Notes: generated from the sequence alone by a model not told the origin. A DNA stretch of 64,000 nucleotides from Neocallimastix lanati (nom. inval.) (GCA_016946835.1 JACVTC010000119.1:1-64000), one strand, 5' to 3'. Numbered from the stretch's first letter, positions 9,867 through 20,600 are shown. Made by a program: numbers and translations.

Positions 9867-12800
9867 TCAAGCTTCTCTGTAAGCGGAGTTAAACTTTACT
9901 AAATTTTTAAAGTGAACATTCCTATCGAGTTGCTTTCCAGTCTTCTGATCGATTAAGGTTGCCGTGTTGAATTGAATTTTTAAAATTTTAAATGGTCCAT
10001 TGTAATATGGTTCTAGCTTAGTGCGGCTAAAGTTTCTAACAAGAACAAGATCACCAGCTTTTAATTCTTTTCCTTTTTTCATACTTATTTGTTCTTCTCG
10101 TCTTGTTGCCCAATACTTGTTAGCATTCTTCACATTTTCGCATGCTTCTCTAGTCCATTGATAATGACGAACAAATTTTTCCATTAAAATTTCATCATAC
10201 GATTTACCTGCATTTTCAATTGTTCTTATGGCTATATCATAAGGCTGTTGGTCTTCTCTTCCATATACTAATTCAAAACTAGAATGTCCGGTAGCTGTGT
10301 TTTTGGTAGTTCGAAGTGCCCATAAAGCAGAAGGTAAAACTTCATCCCAATCTTGATTTTTCCTTCCTAATAAACGAAGTAATTTTCCAATTTCTTTATT
10401 TCGGTTTTCAGTGAGACCATTGGATTCAGGGTGATAGGTAGCTATGAATTTTACATAAACATCATAAAGATCAAGAAAGATTTTAGTCATATCAGAAGTG
10501 AATTGGACTCCATTATCTGTAGTAATAACTTGAGGCACACCATGTCTTGCAAAAACGTTTATTAAAAATTTAATTATATCAGAGGAAGTTATGTTTTCAG
10601 TGGGTTCGGCTTCAACCCATTTGGTAAAGTAATCAACAGTTACTATAATATATTGATTATTATTTCTTGTTTTTGGTAACGGTCCTATAATATCTAATCC
10701 TAAATGCACAAAGGGACCCTCCACTTTAGTTGGATGGTTTTCGGTTGGTTCTGGATATGGTTGAGGACGATTTAACTGGCATTTTTCACAATTACTAACA
10801 ATTCTTTTGATATCTTTAATCATATGATTCCAATAAAAGTTTTTCTTAAGTCTTTGATATGTTTTGTAATATCCTTCGTGGCCAATATTATGAGCTTCTA
10901 AAATTAATTTAAACCTTTCATTTTCGTCCGTTATTAATTTTCTATAATTTCCATTGTCGATAAAGTAATCTTCACCATCAATAACAGTAAACTTTTCATT
11001 AATAAATTCCTTTATAACCTTAGATAATAATTCTTCATTATTTCCATTAGTAATTTTTGTTAATAATATCTTTCTCTCTTCCTTACTTTTCATTCTTGAA
11101 AGAGCATCAGCTAACACATTCTTTTTGCCTGATTCATATTTTATATTAATTCCAAGCATACTAGCGGTTAGACACCATCTTGTTTGCCTTGCATTCAAAG
11201 GTTCTTTATTCTTAAATAAACCAACTAATGGTTTATGATCTGTGTAAATAGTTGTAGGTAATGGATTTCCTTCAATATAAGATTTAAATTTAGTCATACA
11301 GTAAAATAAAGCTGTTCCTTCCAAATCTGTGATACCATAATTCTTTTCAGTTTTCTTCAAACTTCTACTTATAAAGTGTATTGGATGCTCCTTACCGGTT
11401 TCTTCTTCTTTTTGTAAAAGAACTCCACCAATTCCATTATACGAAGCATCAGTTCTAATGATAAAAGGTTTGTCAAATGACGGAAATTTTAGAATAGGTG
11501 CATTGATTAATTTTTCTTTTAGGAGTTCAAAGCTTTCTTGTTGTTCTTTATTCCATTCATATTTAGTATTCTTTTTCAATAATTTACATAAAGGTGAGGT
11601 AATTTGAGCATATTTAGGGATAAAGTCACGATAATACCCTATTGCTCCTAGAAATGATCTTAATTCATGAATTGATGAAGGGGCTTCCCACTTCTTAATA
11701 GCTGTTATTTTACTTTCCATGGGACTTAATCCTTTAGTAGTAAGTTTGTGACCTAATACATCAACTTCAGTTTGAAGAAAATGGCACTTTTCAATATTAA
11801 TTTTTAACTTGTTTTCTTTAAATACTTCTAATACTTGTTTAATATGAATTAAATGTTCTTCGATACTTTTTGAATAGATCAAAACATCATCAATAAATAC
11901 GTAAACAAATTCACCAATAAAAGGGAATAAAATTTTATTCATTTCTCTTTGGAAGGTTGAGGGAGCTCCAGTAAGTCCAAAAGGCATAACCTTAAATTGA
12001 TAATTTCCAAACTTAGTAGTGAAAGTGGTTACTTCAACGCTTTCTTCATCCATTAAGATTTGGTGAAAACCAGAAAATAAATCAAGAGTTGTAAATATTT
12101 TAGCTCCTCCGAGACTATCAAAAATTTCATCTATATATGGAACTGAATAAGAATCTTTTTCTGTCATATCATTGACTTTTCGGTAGTCAATGCACAAGCG
12201 CCACTTTCCATTGTGTTTTAGAATAAGTACTACTGGAGATGACCATTCTGAACAGGATGGTTCTATCAATCCTTTCTTAATAAGTTTTGTAAGTTCTTCT
12301 TTTAAGATATCTGATTTTAATTTAGTTAACCTATAACTTCTTAATTTTACTGGCTTTGAATTTGCTTTTAAACGGATCTTATGTGGTGAAAGTTTAGAAG
12401 GAGTTAGTTCTTCTGTTGAAGTGGCAACTATGTCAATCATTTCTTTGAGAATTTTAATAATTTGTTCTTTATAATCTTTATTTAAGGTACTTAAAAATTC
12501 ATCACTCTCAATAAATTCCATTGGAGTTAATTCCTTTATAATTTCCTTTTCATTATTCGTTTCTTTAACTTTTCTAATAGTGCAAATTATACTTTCTTCA
12601 TCATAATATTGATTATTTATTTTAGCTATTTCTTCGTATTCACTTTCTGACAAAAGTTTACATAAACTGTTTAAGGTCGGATGAATAAATAAACAATGAT
12701 CGATTTGAGTTTTAAAGTTTATTAACATATCATAAAAAGAGTCTTCTTTCTCAATAATTCTAAAGTCCGCATTAAATTCATAATTATTAATTTTTACTGG

Positions 12801-13682
12801 TAATCGAACAATAATTCCTTCCGAGTATTCTTCATCTTGTGTTGCTAGTTGGATTCTTCCACGACTTTTTCCAACTGTTTCATATTCACCAGGTAATTTA
12901 TCAAAATACTGCTTAGTAACGATGCTTAGGTTACTACAAGAATCAATTAAAAGTTTTCCTAGTACTCCGTCAACACTTGCATCAACCATTGCTAAGTCTT
13001 CTTCGGCTACTTCATTACTTTTACTTATGTAGCTATGATCATAGTTATTTACTAATAAAGTTCGTGCTATTACATTGTCTACAGTTCCAATTATTTTAGA
13101 TTTTTCTAACTTTAAACCTTGAGTTAGTTGTGAACGAATTTTCGGACATGCATTCAAGAGTTGACCTATCGTAATACTGGATTTAAGATTATTTAAATCA
13201 TCCATAATATTGTAAGGTTCTTTATTATTCATCATTTTAATATTCCTCTTTACTAACTGAGTATTTCCATTATTAGTTTCTTTAGTTTTTGTTGAAATTA
13301 ATTTTTCCAAAGTATTAGTTTTATTTTGTTGATTATCTTTATTCATTTCTAGATCTTCTATTTCATTATCGATTACAAGTATATCTTCAGATTCAACTTT
13401 TTCCTTTCCTTTTGATGAATAATTGTTGTTTTCTTCTTTACTTTCTCTTACTCTTGTCATATTTCTTAATTCCTTTTCTTTTTGTTTTTCTTTGTTAATA
13501 TTTGGTTGAGTTAAAATTGAAGGAAGTATTTGATTTTTATAAACTTTATTTGGTTTATTATGTAGCTCATTTTCTTTCTTCTTTCTTAAAGCAGGAGTTG
13601 CGAAAGGACGTGGATTATCTTTTAAACTTTTATGTACTTTCTTGGAATTATTTTCTTCCTTTTCGCTGTTATTATCATTCAT
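9867..13682 (-). CDS. pol: E2 Pol polyprotein (PR-RT-RNase H-integrase)
   Basis: 1271 residues from the first ATG, but the frame is open back to the slippery site at 13871-13877, which adds about 63 residues (beginning LLNGSRSTP, like the E1 entry). Protease motif LLIDSCSNLSIV is near residue 245, RT FIDD near 597, RNase H IRTDAS near 747, integrase H..H/CEKC from about 930, and the DDE positions GLDIIGPL, TDNGVQF and ENRNKE from about 997 to 1090. The segment after the core (GHSSFELVYGRED) is intact, unlike E1. The C-terminal YYNGPFKI module is present; no chromodomain. Expected to be made as Gag-Pol and cut by its own protease. Confidence 0.93.
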   Translation of the reverse strand: MNDNNSEKEENNSKKVHKSLKDNPRPFATPALRKKKENELHNKPNKVYKNQILPSILTQPNINKEKQKEKELRNMTRVRESKEENNNYSSKGKEKVESEDILVIDNEIEDLEMNKDNQQNKTNTLEKLISTKTKETNNGNTQLVKRNIKMMNNKEPYNIMDDLNNLKSSITIGQLLNACPKIRSQLTQGLKLEKSKIIGTVDNVIARTLLVNNYDHSYISKSNEVAEEDLAMVDASVDGVLGKLLIDSCSNLSIVTKQYFDKLPGEYETVGKSRGRIQLATQDEEYSEGIIVRLPVKINNYEFNADFRIIEKEDSFYDMLINFKTQIDHCLFIHPTLNSLCKLLSESEYEEIAKINNQYYDEESIICTIRKVKETNNEKEIIKELTPMEFIESDEFLSTLNKDYKEQIIKILKEMIDIVATSTEELTPSKLSPHKIRLKANSKPVKLRSYRLTKLKSDILKEELTKLIKKGLIEPSCSEWSSPVVLILKHNGKWRLCIDYRKVNDMTEKDSYSVPYIDEIFDSLGGAKIFTTLDLFSGFHQILMDEESVEVTTFTTKFGNYQFKVMPFGLTGAPSTFQREMNKILFPFIGEFVYVFIDDVLIYSKSIEEHLIHIKQVLEVFKENKLKINIEKCHFLQTEVDVLGHKLTTKGLSPMESKITAIKKWEAPSSIHELRSFLGAIGYYRDFIPKYAQITSPLCKLLKKNTKYEWNKEQQESFELLKEKLINAPILKFPSFDKPFIIRTDASYNGIGGVLLQKEEETGKEHPIHFISRSLKKTEKNYGITDLEGTALFYCMTKFKSYIEGNPLPTTIYTDHKPLVGLFKNKEPLNARQTRWCLTASMLGINIKYESGKKNVLADALSRMKSKEERKILLTKITNGNNEELLSKVIKEFINEKFTVIDGEDYFIDNGNYRKLITDENERFKLILEAHNIGHEGYYKTYQRLKKNFYWNHMIKDIKRIVSNCEKCQLNRPQPYPEPTENHPTKVEGPFVHLGLDIIGPLPKTRNNNQYIIVTVDYFTKWVEAEPTENITSSDIIKFLINVFARHGVPQVITTDNGVQFTSDMTKIFLDLYDVYVKFIATYHPESNGLTENRNKEIGKLLRLLGRKNQDWDEVLPSALWALRTTKNTATGHSSFELVYGREDQQPYDIAIRTIENAGKSYDEILMEKFVRHYQWTREACENVKNANKYWATRREEQISMKKGKELKAGDLVLVRNFSRTKLEPYYNGPFKILKIQFNTATLIDQKTGKQLDRNVHFKNLVKFNSAYREA

Positions 13683-13843
13683 TTTTCTTTTTATAGCATT
13701 TATAATGATATTATCCTCACTTTCAGTTGTGTCACTAAAATCAGATTCTTCAGATTCTTTATTAAAGGAATTATTATCAATTGGGGTATTCTTGGTAAAA
13801 GTATTATTTTGTAAATTATTTAATGAAGCTATTGTTTTGTCAT

Positions 13844-13877
13844 TGGGAGTGCTTCTGCTCCCATTTAGAAGTTTAAA
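13844..13877 (-). promoter_or_regulatory. E2 gag-pol -1 frameshift signal
   Basis: Minus strand, gag frame: TCT TTA AAC TTC TAA, containing the classic heptamer T TTA AAC (13871-13877). A 7-nt spacer precedes a perfect 6-bp stem TGGGAG/CTCCCA with an 8-nt loop (13844-13863). The -1 frame runs straight into pol. Confidence 0.82.
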
Positions 13878-14770
13878 GACTTTTTGGAATATATTTCTTT
13901 TTTATTTTTTTCCATAATCTTATTTAATTGAGGGCAATAGTATGAGTAATGACCTTCTTCCTTACAGAAGAAGCAAGTTTTAACAGATAAATTTCTCATT
14001 TTCTGGGTTGATTCTTCTATAATATCTTGAGGTTTCAGTTTATTATTTGTTTGACTTGTTTGGAAAGTTTCGTTTCTTCTTTTAGGATAAAGTCTTGAAG
14101 TAGTACTGTTTTGATTATTTTGATTATGCTGGGAATTATTAACATTATAGGTATTAATATTATTGTTCCTTACAGAAAGTCTATCTACTTTCTCGGCAAT
14201 TTTGAAAGCTTTCTCCATACTTATATCATCTTTAAGGGATAATTTCTTCCAGGCTTCATAATTATTTTGAATAGAGTCAATATAATCTAGTACACCAATG
14301 CGCTTTCTTCTCTTTTTATCAAGTTTAGTGTACAAAGTTCTATATCTTACATTAAAGTCTTTAATCTTTTCGTTTCTTTTAATTCGCATTGCACGAAGTT
14401 CTTTAAGAAGTAAATTTTGGTCTTCTTTAATACCGTAAAAATTTTCAAGACTTGAAATAATTTTTTCAAGAGAAGGAAATTTATCATCATCAACATTTTC
14501 TTCTTCATCATCTTCTTCTTCATCTGATGAATCATCACTTTCATCATCACTATCTTCTCCCAAATCTTCAATAACGCGTTGTACTTCACCAGAGCTGGTA
14601 AGTAAACAAGCATTAAATATTGTTTCCGGATCTGTGATACCTTGTATCTTGATCCAAAGTTTTAATTCAGTAGCCCAGGACTTTATATCTAAATTGTCCT
14701 TGCTAAGCTTCACTATGTCTCGTAATTCTTTCTTTAATTCTTTAAAACTTAAAGTACTTTTAGTAGACAT
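13865..14770 (-). CDS. gag: E2 Gag (capsid-nucleocapsid)
   Basis: 301 residues beginning MSTKSTLSFKEL. The N-terminal 70 residues resemble the E1 Gag. An Asp/Glu/Ser tract lies at about 70-98, then a basic region and one CCHC knuckle, CFFCKEEGHYSYYC, near 270. It ends one codon after the slippery heptamer. Expected to form the particle shell and bind RNA through the knuckle. Confidence 0.9.
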   Translation of the reverse strand: MSTKSTLSFKELKKELRDIVKLSKDNLDIKSWATELKLWIKIQGITDPETIFNACLLTSSGEVQRVIEDLGEDSDDESDDSSDEEEDDEEENVDDDKFPSLEKIISSLENFYGIKEDQNLLLKELRAMRIKRNEKIKDFNVRYRTLYTKLDKKRRKRIGVLDYIDSIQNNYEAWKKLSLKDDISMEKAFKIAEKVDRLSVRNNNINTYNVNNSQHNQNNQNSTTSRLYPKRRNETFQTSQTNNKLKPQDIIEESTQKMRNLSVKTCFFCKEEGHYSYYCPQLNKIMEKNKKEIYSKKSLNF

Positions 14771-14950
14771 TTCGTTTTTAGTTAATAATTTTTTTATTGT
14801 AAATTAACGAGGTTATTAAATACGAATAAATTTGAAAGTCCAACTTTAAAAATATAATTTAACAAGTAATTTAATATCGAATCAAATTTTAAAACAATAT
14901 ATCTTAGTAATTTTTGAAAATAATAATTTTATTTGCTTTCTTTAGTAAGT

Positions 14951-15140
14951 ATAAGCTCGAAATCCTTATCGACAACTTAGTAGAAATTATAAAGCACGAG
15001 GTTCTTTTCGACTACTTTTTTAAGAATAATTTTAAGTTCGAAATCTTTATCGACAACTTAATAGAATAATTTTAAGTTCGAAATCTTTATCGACAACTTA
15101 ATAGAATATTTTTCAAGCTCGAAATCTTTATCGACCACTT
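14951..15140 (-). repeat. Five tandem hairpin repeats in E2 leader
   Basis: Units at about 14951, 14991, 15031, 15071 and 15113, spaced about 40 bases. The core AAGTTCGA ... TCGACAACTT can fold on itself; the third and fourth units are nearly identical and the second is the most diverged. Confidence 0.75.
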
Positions 15141-16026
15141 GAATTTTGTAATTTAGTATATTTGTAGTAATAAATTTAGAAGCAAAGTTTTATTTATTAT
15201 TTTCACCTTTCAAAAATTTTTCTTTTTAAACGATAAATATTGTATTGTTATAGCTAATAAAATTATTAATTAATTATAATTATTAAATACAAAAAAATAA
15301 TCTTTATTGTCGTACAATCTGATAGTACACACTGTCTGACGTGCAGCTTACCTAATGGTGTCATGCCACGCGTGTGCCACGATTACTATATTCAATATAA
15401 AATATAGCAGTTCAGAGCCCACTAGCCCAATTACTATGTAGGATAAACTTAATCCGATAATCTATGTACGGAATAAAAAAATTTTAAAAGTATTCAATAA
15501 TATTTTTATTAACTAATAAAAATTAACTAAAAAACACAATATTTTCAAAGTAAATTAAGATTCTATTACAGGAATTATATAACAAATAAAGTACCAGTAA
15601 TAAAAAAAATAAAAAAAATTTAAATGGCGAAGTTAGCCAAAGTCTGATACTTTATATAATAAAGTGCCTTATAACTAGCACAAAGAAAAGTAAAAAAAAT
15701 TATATAAAAAAAACAATCTTACGCCTTCGGTGACGTAAGCTCCTTATTCGCCAGTGCTTGGAAAGTACCCGCACCTTCGTGTGTTGAAACGTTGAAGGTT
15801 GAACTATTATTACCGGGTCGGTAACCAAATACCTTCGTCTACTTTCCAATTAATCTCCAAATTAACTACTATTCAATAACCTACTATGAATAGAGTTAAT
15901 TTGTTGCTATCTGAGAATACACTGTGTATGAGCTCTATCCGCTCCTTGTTATAATTTTACAAAATTTGTTTTTTTAGAATCTTAATTTTACTTATTTAAA
16001 AAAAATTTTTTTTATATATATATATC

Positions 16027-16072
16027 AAACAAGCGCCATGGGTTAATCAAAGGATTAACGACTTACTTGTTT
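16027..16072 (-). other. Nested hairpin near E2 PBS
   Basis: Outer arms AAACAAG (16027-16033) and CTTGTTT (16066-16072); inner arms GTTAATC (16042-16048) and GATTAAC (16053-16059). Located about 70 bases from the PBS. Confidence 0.6.
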
Positions 16073-16139
16073 ATCAATATAAAATAAAAAAAAAATTAAA
16101 AAAAAAATCTATGTTATTTACTATTATTTCTATTTAATA

Positions 16140-16156
16140 CCCCGATATCTCCACCA
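16140..16156 (-). other. E2 primer binding site
   Basis: The plus strand reads CCCCGATATCTCCACCA, six bases from the LTR; the same core as E1. Confidence 0.75.
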
Positions 16157-16162
16157 TATAAA

Positions 16163-16464
16163 TGTTAAGGTTTTAGAGAATTAAATAAAAATAAAGTAAG
16201 GAAACACAAATTTTATTTATTTATTTATTATTTTTATTTATAAATTTATTTGATTTTATTTGATGATATTTAAAAATTAGTAGCAAAATTTACAACTATT
16301 TATACTTTTTTCAAGGCATAAAAGTTGTTCTTGCCACTAAATTACATTTTATTTATTTTTTTTTTTTTTATAAAAACTATTAAATTTAAATTGAATTTTA
16401 TAATTAGTTATATAAAATTTAATTATAACAATATAAATAAAATACATTTATAATATTAATAAAA

Positions 16465-16518
<54 letters not shown>

Positions 16519-17014
16519 TTATTTATTTAAAAATATCTAAAATATTACTAATAAGAATTTATTTAATTGGCTATAATTTTTATTACAATCTGTTAAAATA
16601 TTCAAATAAAAATAAAAATACTATTCTAATATAAAGGTTTTTAATAAAATAAAATATTTTTCAATATAAAATAAAACATTTCGATATAAAATTTTATAAT
16701 AAAAAGTTAAAATATAATATATAAATTTTTAATTATCAATATATAAAAATATTATTAATATAAATTTTCATTATTAATATAAAAAAAATAAGATTTATTA
16801 TTAATATTGCTAATATAAGTTTTAAATATATAAAAATATTACTATTAATATAAGATTTAATATAAAAATATAAAGTTTAATATAATTTTTGATTTAATTT
16901 TTGATCTTTGGATTTAAAAATTTATTAAAGTACAAAAATAATAATGTACACATAATGTATTAGAAATAAATCGTAGATTTAATTAAGAATGCATTATTTA
17001 GTACATTCTTATCA
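16163..17014 (-). repeat. E2 5' LTR
   Basis: TGTTAAGG to CTTATCA, 852 bp, matching 8997-9848. Its outer end is 15 bp from the tRNA-Gly gene. Confidence 0.92.
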
Positions 17015-17018
17015 TCAC
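17015..17018. repeat. E2 target site duplication (right, TCAC)
   Basis: Matches 8993-8996; it starts the 15-bp stretch before tRNA-Gly. Confidence 0.85.
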
Positions 17019-17029
17019 CAATGAGAGGA

Positions 17030-17100
17030 GCGTTAATAGTATAGAGGTAGAATATTTGCCTTCCAAGCAAATGGCCCGGGTTCGATTCCCGGTTAACGCA
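17030..17100 (+). tRNA. tRNA-Gly(UCC), copy 1
   Basis: 71 nt. Acceptor stem GCGTTAA/TTAACGC pairs fully, with discriminator A and no encoded CCA. The D arm is short; anticodon stem TTTGC/GCAAA encloses loop CTTCCAA, giving anticodon UCC (Gly). The T stem CCGGG/CCCGG with loop TTCGATT is perfect. An internal B box GGTTCGATTCC is at 17079-17089, and a T5 run at 17104-17108 is the likely Pol III stop. No intron. E2 ends 15 bp upstream. Confidence 0.95.
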
Positions 17101-17238
17101 GTATTTTTATAAGTTTTCTTTTGTAATTGATTATTCAATGTGTTTAAAAAAATGTTAAGGTTCGATGATATTTATATATACACAAATTTTTACTATTTTT
17201 AATTTTACCTTTAATATTATTTATTAGTCATTTATTAT
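17101..17238. other. tRNA 3' flank, duplicated at the second tRNA
   Basis: About 138 bases nearly identical to 45859-46000, including atgttaaggttcgatgata. This shows that the tRNA locus, and not only the gene, was duplicated. No gene seen. Confidence 0.8.
17104..17108 (+). terminator. Pol III terminator of tRNA-Gly copy 1
   Basis: TTTTT four bases after the mature 3' end. Confidence 0.75.
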
Positions 17239-17612
17239 TTACAAAAGAATTTCTCAATTTACAATTAATTATCTTGATATTAGTAAGAAATAACAATTTG
17301 TAATATTATAACTATTTAAAACACTAATTTAAAAATCAGATTTATTTTGGTTTCAAATTATTTTTATTAATTTTTAGTAATTTCAATTTTGAGATCTCAT
17401 TGATCTCAATTTTACATTTAAATTATTTTTGATCAATTTTTACTATTTAAAAAAATAAACATTGGTTGTTAAAAAAAATTATTTCTTTCTATTTCTATTT
17501 TAAATTAAATTTTTTAATTTATCTTTTTATGGATTAATGTTGTTTCTATTTCTAAATTTTCTTAATTATAATTTATATATTAAATTTAAATATTTCATTA
17601 GGTTTTGTACCA
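17239..17612 (-). repeat. E3 3' LTR, clipped at its outer end
   Basis: Matches 22496-22876 from TTACAAAAG onward and ends GTACCA. The terminal seven bases present in the other copy are absent, so the target duplication cannot be read. Confidence 0.85.
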
Positions 17613-17626
17613 AGATCTCCCCCTCG
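17613..17626 (-). other. E3 polypurine tract
   Basis: The minus strand reads CGAGGGGGAGATCT directly before the 3' LTR. Confidence 0.7.
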
Positions 17627-17632
17627 AAATTG

Positions 17633-17651
17633 GACTTCGTCCCTTGAAGTC
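17633..17651 (-). other. Conserved 3' hairpin (E3)
   Basis: GACTTCGTCCCTTGAAGTC folds with GACTTC/GAAGTC arms. The same 19 bases occur at this place in E4 and E5, and a 2-base variant in the gag-only unit of E4. Here it abuts the pol stop codon. Confidence 0.75.
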
Positions 17652-20600
17652 TTAGGAAAAATAGGGTACAATATTCTTCTTGTGGATGTTTCGGTCCATC
17701 ATTTCTCCAGTTTCCGAATCTTCTAAAGATACGGTATTAAATTCTACCTTAACTATTCGCAGTGGGCCCAAGAAAAATGGGTCGAGTTTACGACGATTCA
17801 CATAACGAACTAGTACAAGGTCTCCTTTTTTGTAGTTATTCTTCATTCTTTTAGCTTGCTGTCTGCGATCTCTCCATAAAGCATTAGCTCATTCAATATT
17901 TGCAATTGCTTCTTGTATCCATTTTCTATGTTTAGTAAATCGTCGGATTAAATATTCCTCATCTGTCTCTTGTGGTAACTTCCTATCTATATTTACTAGT
18001 AGTTCAAAAGGTTGCTTGTCCCTTCGGCCATACAATAACTCGAAACTAGAAAATCCAGTAACTTCACTTTTAGCAGTCCTCAAATCCCATAAAGCGGTTG
18101 GTAACAACTCATCCCAGTCTCGTTCATTTTCTGACAATAACCTTAAATATTTACAAATTTCTTTATTACGATTCTCCACTTTACCATTTGTTTCAGGATG
18201 ATAGGTAGTTGCTGGAGATACATAGGCATTGTACAGATCCAGGAATCCCAGAGTTTGCATTGAAATTAATTGTGGACCATTATCGGTTATTACTAATTCC
18301 GGAATACCATGTCGACTAAATACGTTTACTAAAAATCTAATAATATCGGAAGATTCTGTTTTTTGTAATGGGCTAGCTTCAACCCATCCTGTAAAATAGT
18401 CTACTAGTACTACTATAAACCTATTATTTCTTCTGGTAGTGTACAAGGGTCCAACTAGATCGAGTCCTACTCTCACAAAGGGGGCTTCGACAGGGGTAGG
18501 AATACTTTCTGAATCTTTAGGATAAGGTCGAGGTCGAAAAAGTTGGCATTTAGGGCAAGTTCTGACCATACGGTTAACATCACGAGTCATATTGGTCCAG
18601 TAGTAATCTCGTTTTAATCTACTATAGGTTTTTAGAAATCCTTCATGCCCTATTCCATGAGCCTTTTGTAGTAGTTCCAATTTCTCATTCTCGTCAGTTA
18701 TTACCTTCCTAAGGTTTTCTCCTTCCTGGTAGAATTTATCTCGATCGATAGTTATTATTTTCTTATTTATATAATGATCCATTAGGGAGGTTGCGCTAGC
18801 TACTTTAATTTGTTCATTTGTATTCTCGTTGAGATTCAACCTAGACAAGGCATCTGCAATGAAATTCTTTCTTCCTTCTTCGTATACAACGTTTACCTTT
18901 AACATACTAAATTCTAAGATCCAATTGGTTAGTTGCCTTTCAGTTGGTTCCTTGTTTTTAAACATTCCCACTAATGGTTTGTGGTCAGTATATAATACTG
19001 TTTCAAATACATTACCTGCGATATAGCTTTTAAATTTCATTACACTAAAGTACGCTGCTGCTCCTTCTAGCTTGGTTATGGGATAATTTTTCTCTTCTTT
19101 TCTTAAAGTTCTACTTACAAAATGGACAGGGAATTCTTTGTTCTCATGTTTTTGCAATAAACACTCCTCCAAATCCTTCATAAGAGGCGTCCGTTCGGAT
19201 GATGAAGGGTTTCGAAAAATCAGGGAACTTTAAAACTGGATAGTCTATTATTGCTTGTTTTAATCGGTCAAATCCTTCTTGACATTCGTCATTCCATTCA
19301 AATACTGTGTCTTTCCTCATTAATTTATATAGTCCTTTTGCAATTTTTGAAAAGTTAGCAATGAACTTCCGGTAGTAGCTAACAGTTCCCAGAAAAGATC
19401 GTAGCTCAGTCAAATTAGTTGGTTGTTTCCATCTTTTAATAGCTTCCACCTTAGCTGTCGTAGGCTTAATTCCTTCAATTGTTAGTAAATGACCCAAGAC
19501 TTCTACTTCTTCCATGAAAAAATGGCATTTCTCTAAATTAATTTTTAATCCATGCTCTCGAATGATCTTGAATACTTCTTTCAGATCTTGTAGATGTTGC
19601 TCTTTACTGCTTGAAAATATGACTATATCATCTAAATACACAAACATGCATCTACCAATTAATGGGAAGAATATGCGATTCATCTCCCGTTGGAATGTAG
19701 CAGGAGCATTTGTTAGTCCAAAGGGCATGACAACAAAGTTATAATTCCCATACATTGTTGTAAACCCAGTCTTATCTATATCTTCAGGATTCATAGGTAT
19801 CTGATGATACCCGGAGAAAAGGTCTATAGTAGTGATTGCTTTAATATCACCATCAATCGAAAACAATATTTCTTCAATATAAGGTATGGCATAAGCATCC
19901 TTAAGCGTCATCTCATTCAATTTACGGTAATCGATACATAACCTCCACTTGCCATTCTTTTTAGGTATAAGTATTACGGGAGAAGACCATGGCGAATGGG
20001 AGGGAATTATCAACTTCTTATTTAATAGCTTGGTTAGTTCTTCTTTTAATATATCAGCCTTTGCTTTGGATAATCGATAAGAGCGTTGTTTAATTGGTTT
20101 ACTATTTTCCTTAAGTTGTATTGAATGAGGTAGCAATTTGGACTTTCCTAAATCGTCAGAGCTTAGTGCGAGCACATCATCATACATTTTCAATAACTCC
20201 CGAATTTTCTTAATAATTCTTTTATCACATATTCCAATAGCTTTTCCACATATTCCATCTAATATCACCTCTCTTCTTCCTATTTTTAGATCTTCATCCT
20301 TCTGGTAGTTAAAAATTTTTACTTCATTGACTTCCTTGAAGTTTATTTGTTTAGACTCGTCCTCGCTTATTGATGAATTAGACTGTTCTGTATACAGTAG
20401 TAAATTAACAATTTCTCCTTGTTTTAGCTCCTTTCTTTCGTCTGAACGATCTAATTCTTCCGGCTTCTCAATTACGTCCCACAATTTATATTTCTCTTTG
20501 ACTTCTTTAAATAAATCTTTAAGTTCATTTGATTCTAAATTGGAATTTATTTTACAAAGTTCAAACGTTACAGAATTAATAAAAAGATAATTTTCAATAA

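Larger units (their letters stand above)
14771..16139 (-). other. E2 long structured leader
   Basis: About 1.37 kb without an ORF between gag and PBS. It contains a five-fold repeat of hairpin units (14951-15140), a cUUCGg-type hairpin with a CTTACG/CGTAAG stem (15718-15739), a nested hairpin close to the PBS (16027-16072) and G/C-richer islands at 15310-15480 and 15720-15950. It plausibly contains the packaging signal. Confidence 0.7.
8997..17014 (-). mobile_element. E2, intact Ty3/gypsy-type retrotransposon (8.0 kb)
   Basis: LTRs 8997-9848 and 16163-17014 are both 852 bp and I see no difference between them, so insertion is very recent. PBS 16140-16156, leader 14771-16139, gag 13865-14770, pol to 9867 and PPT near 9849-9861 are all present. 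TCAC target duplications flank it. Both frames are open and catalytic motifs are present. The 5' LTR end lies 15 bp upstream of tRNA-Gly, transcribed divergently from it. This is the best candidate for an active element in the window. Confidence 0.93.
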
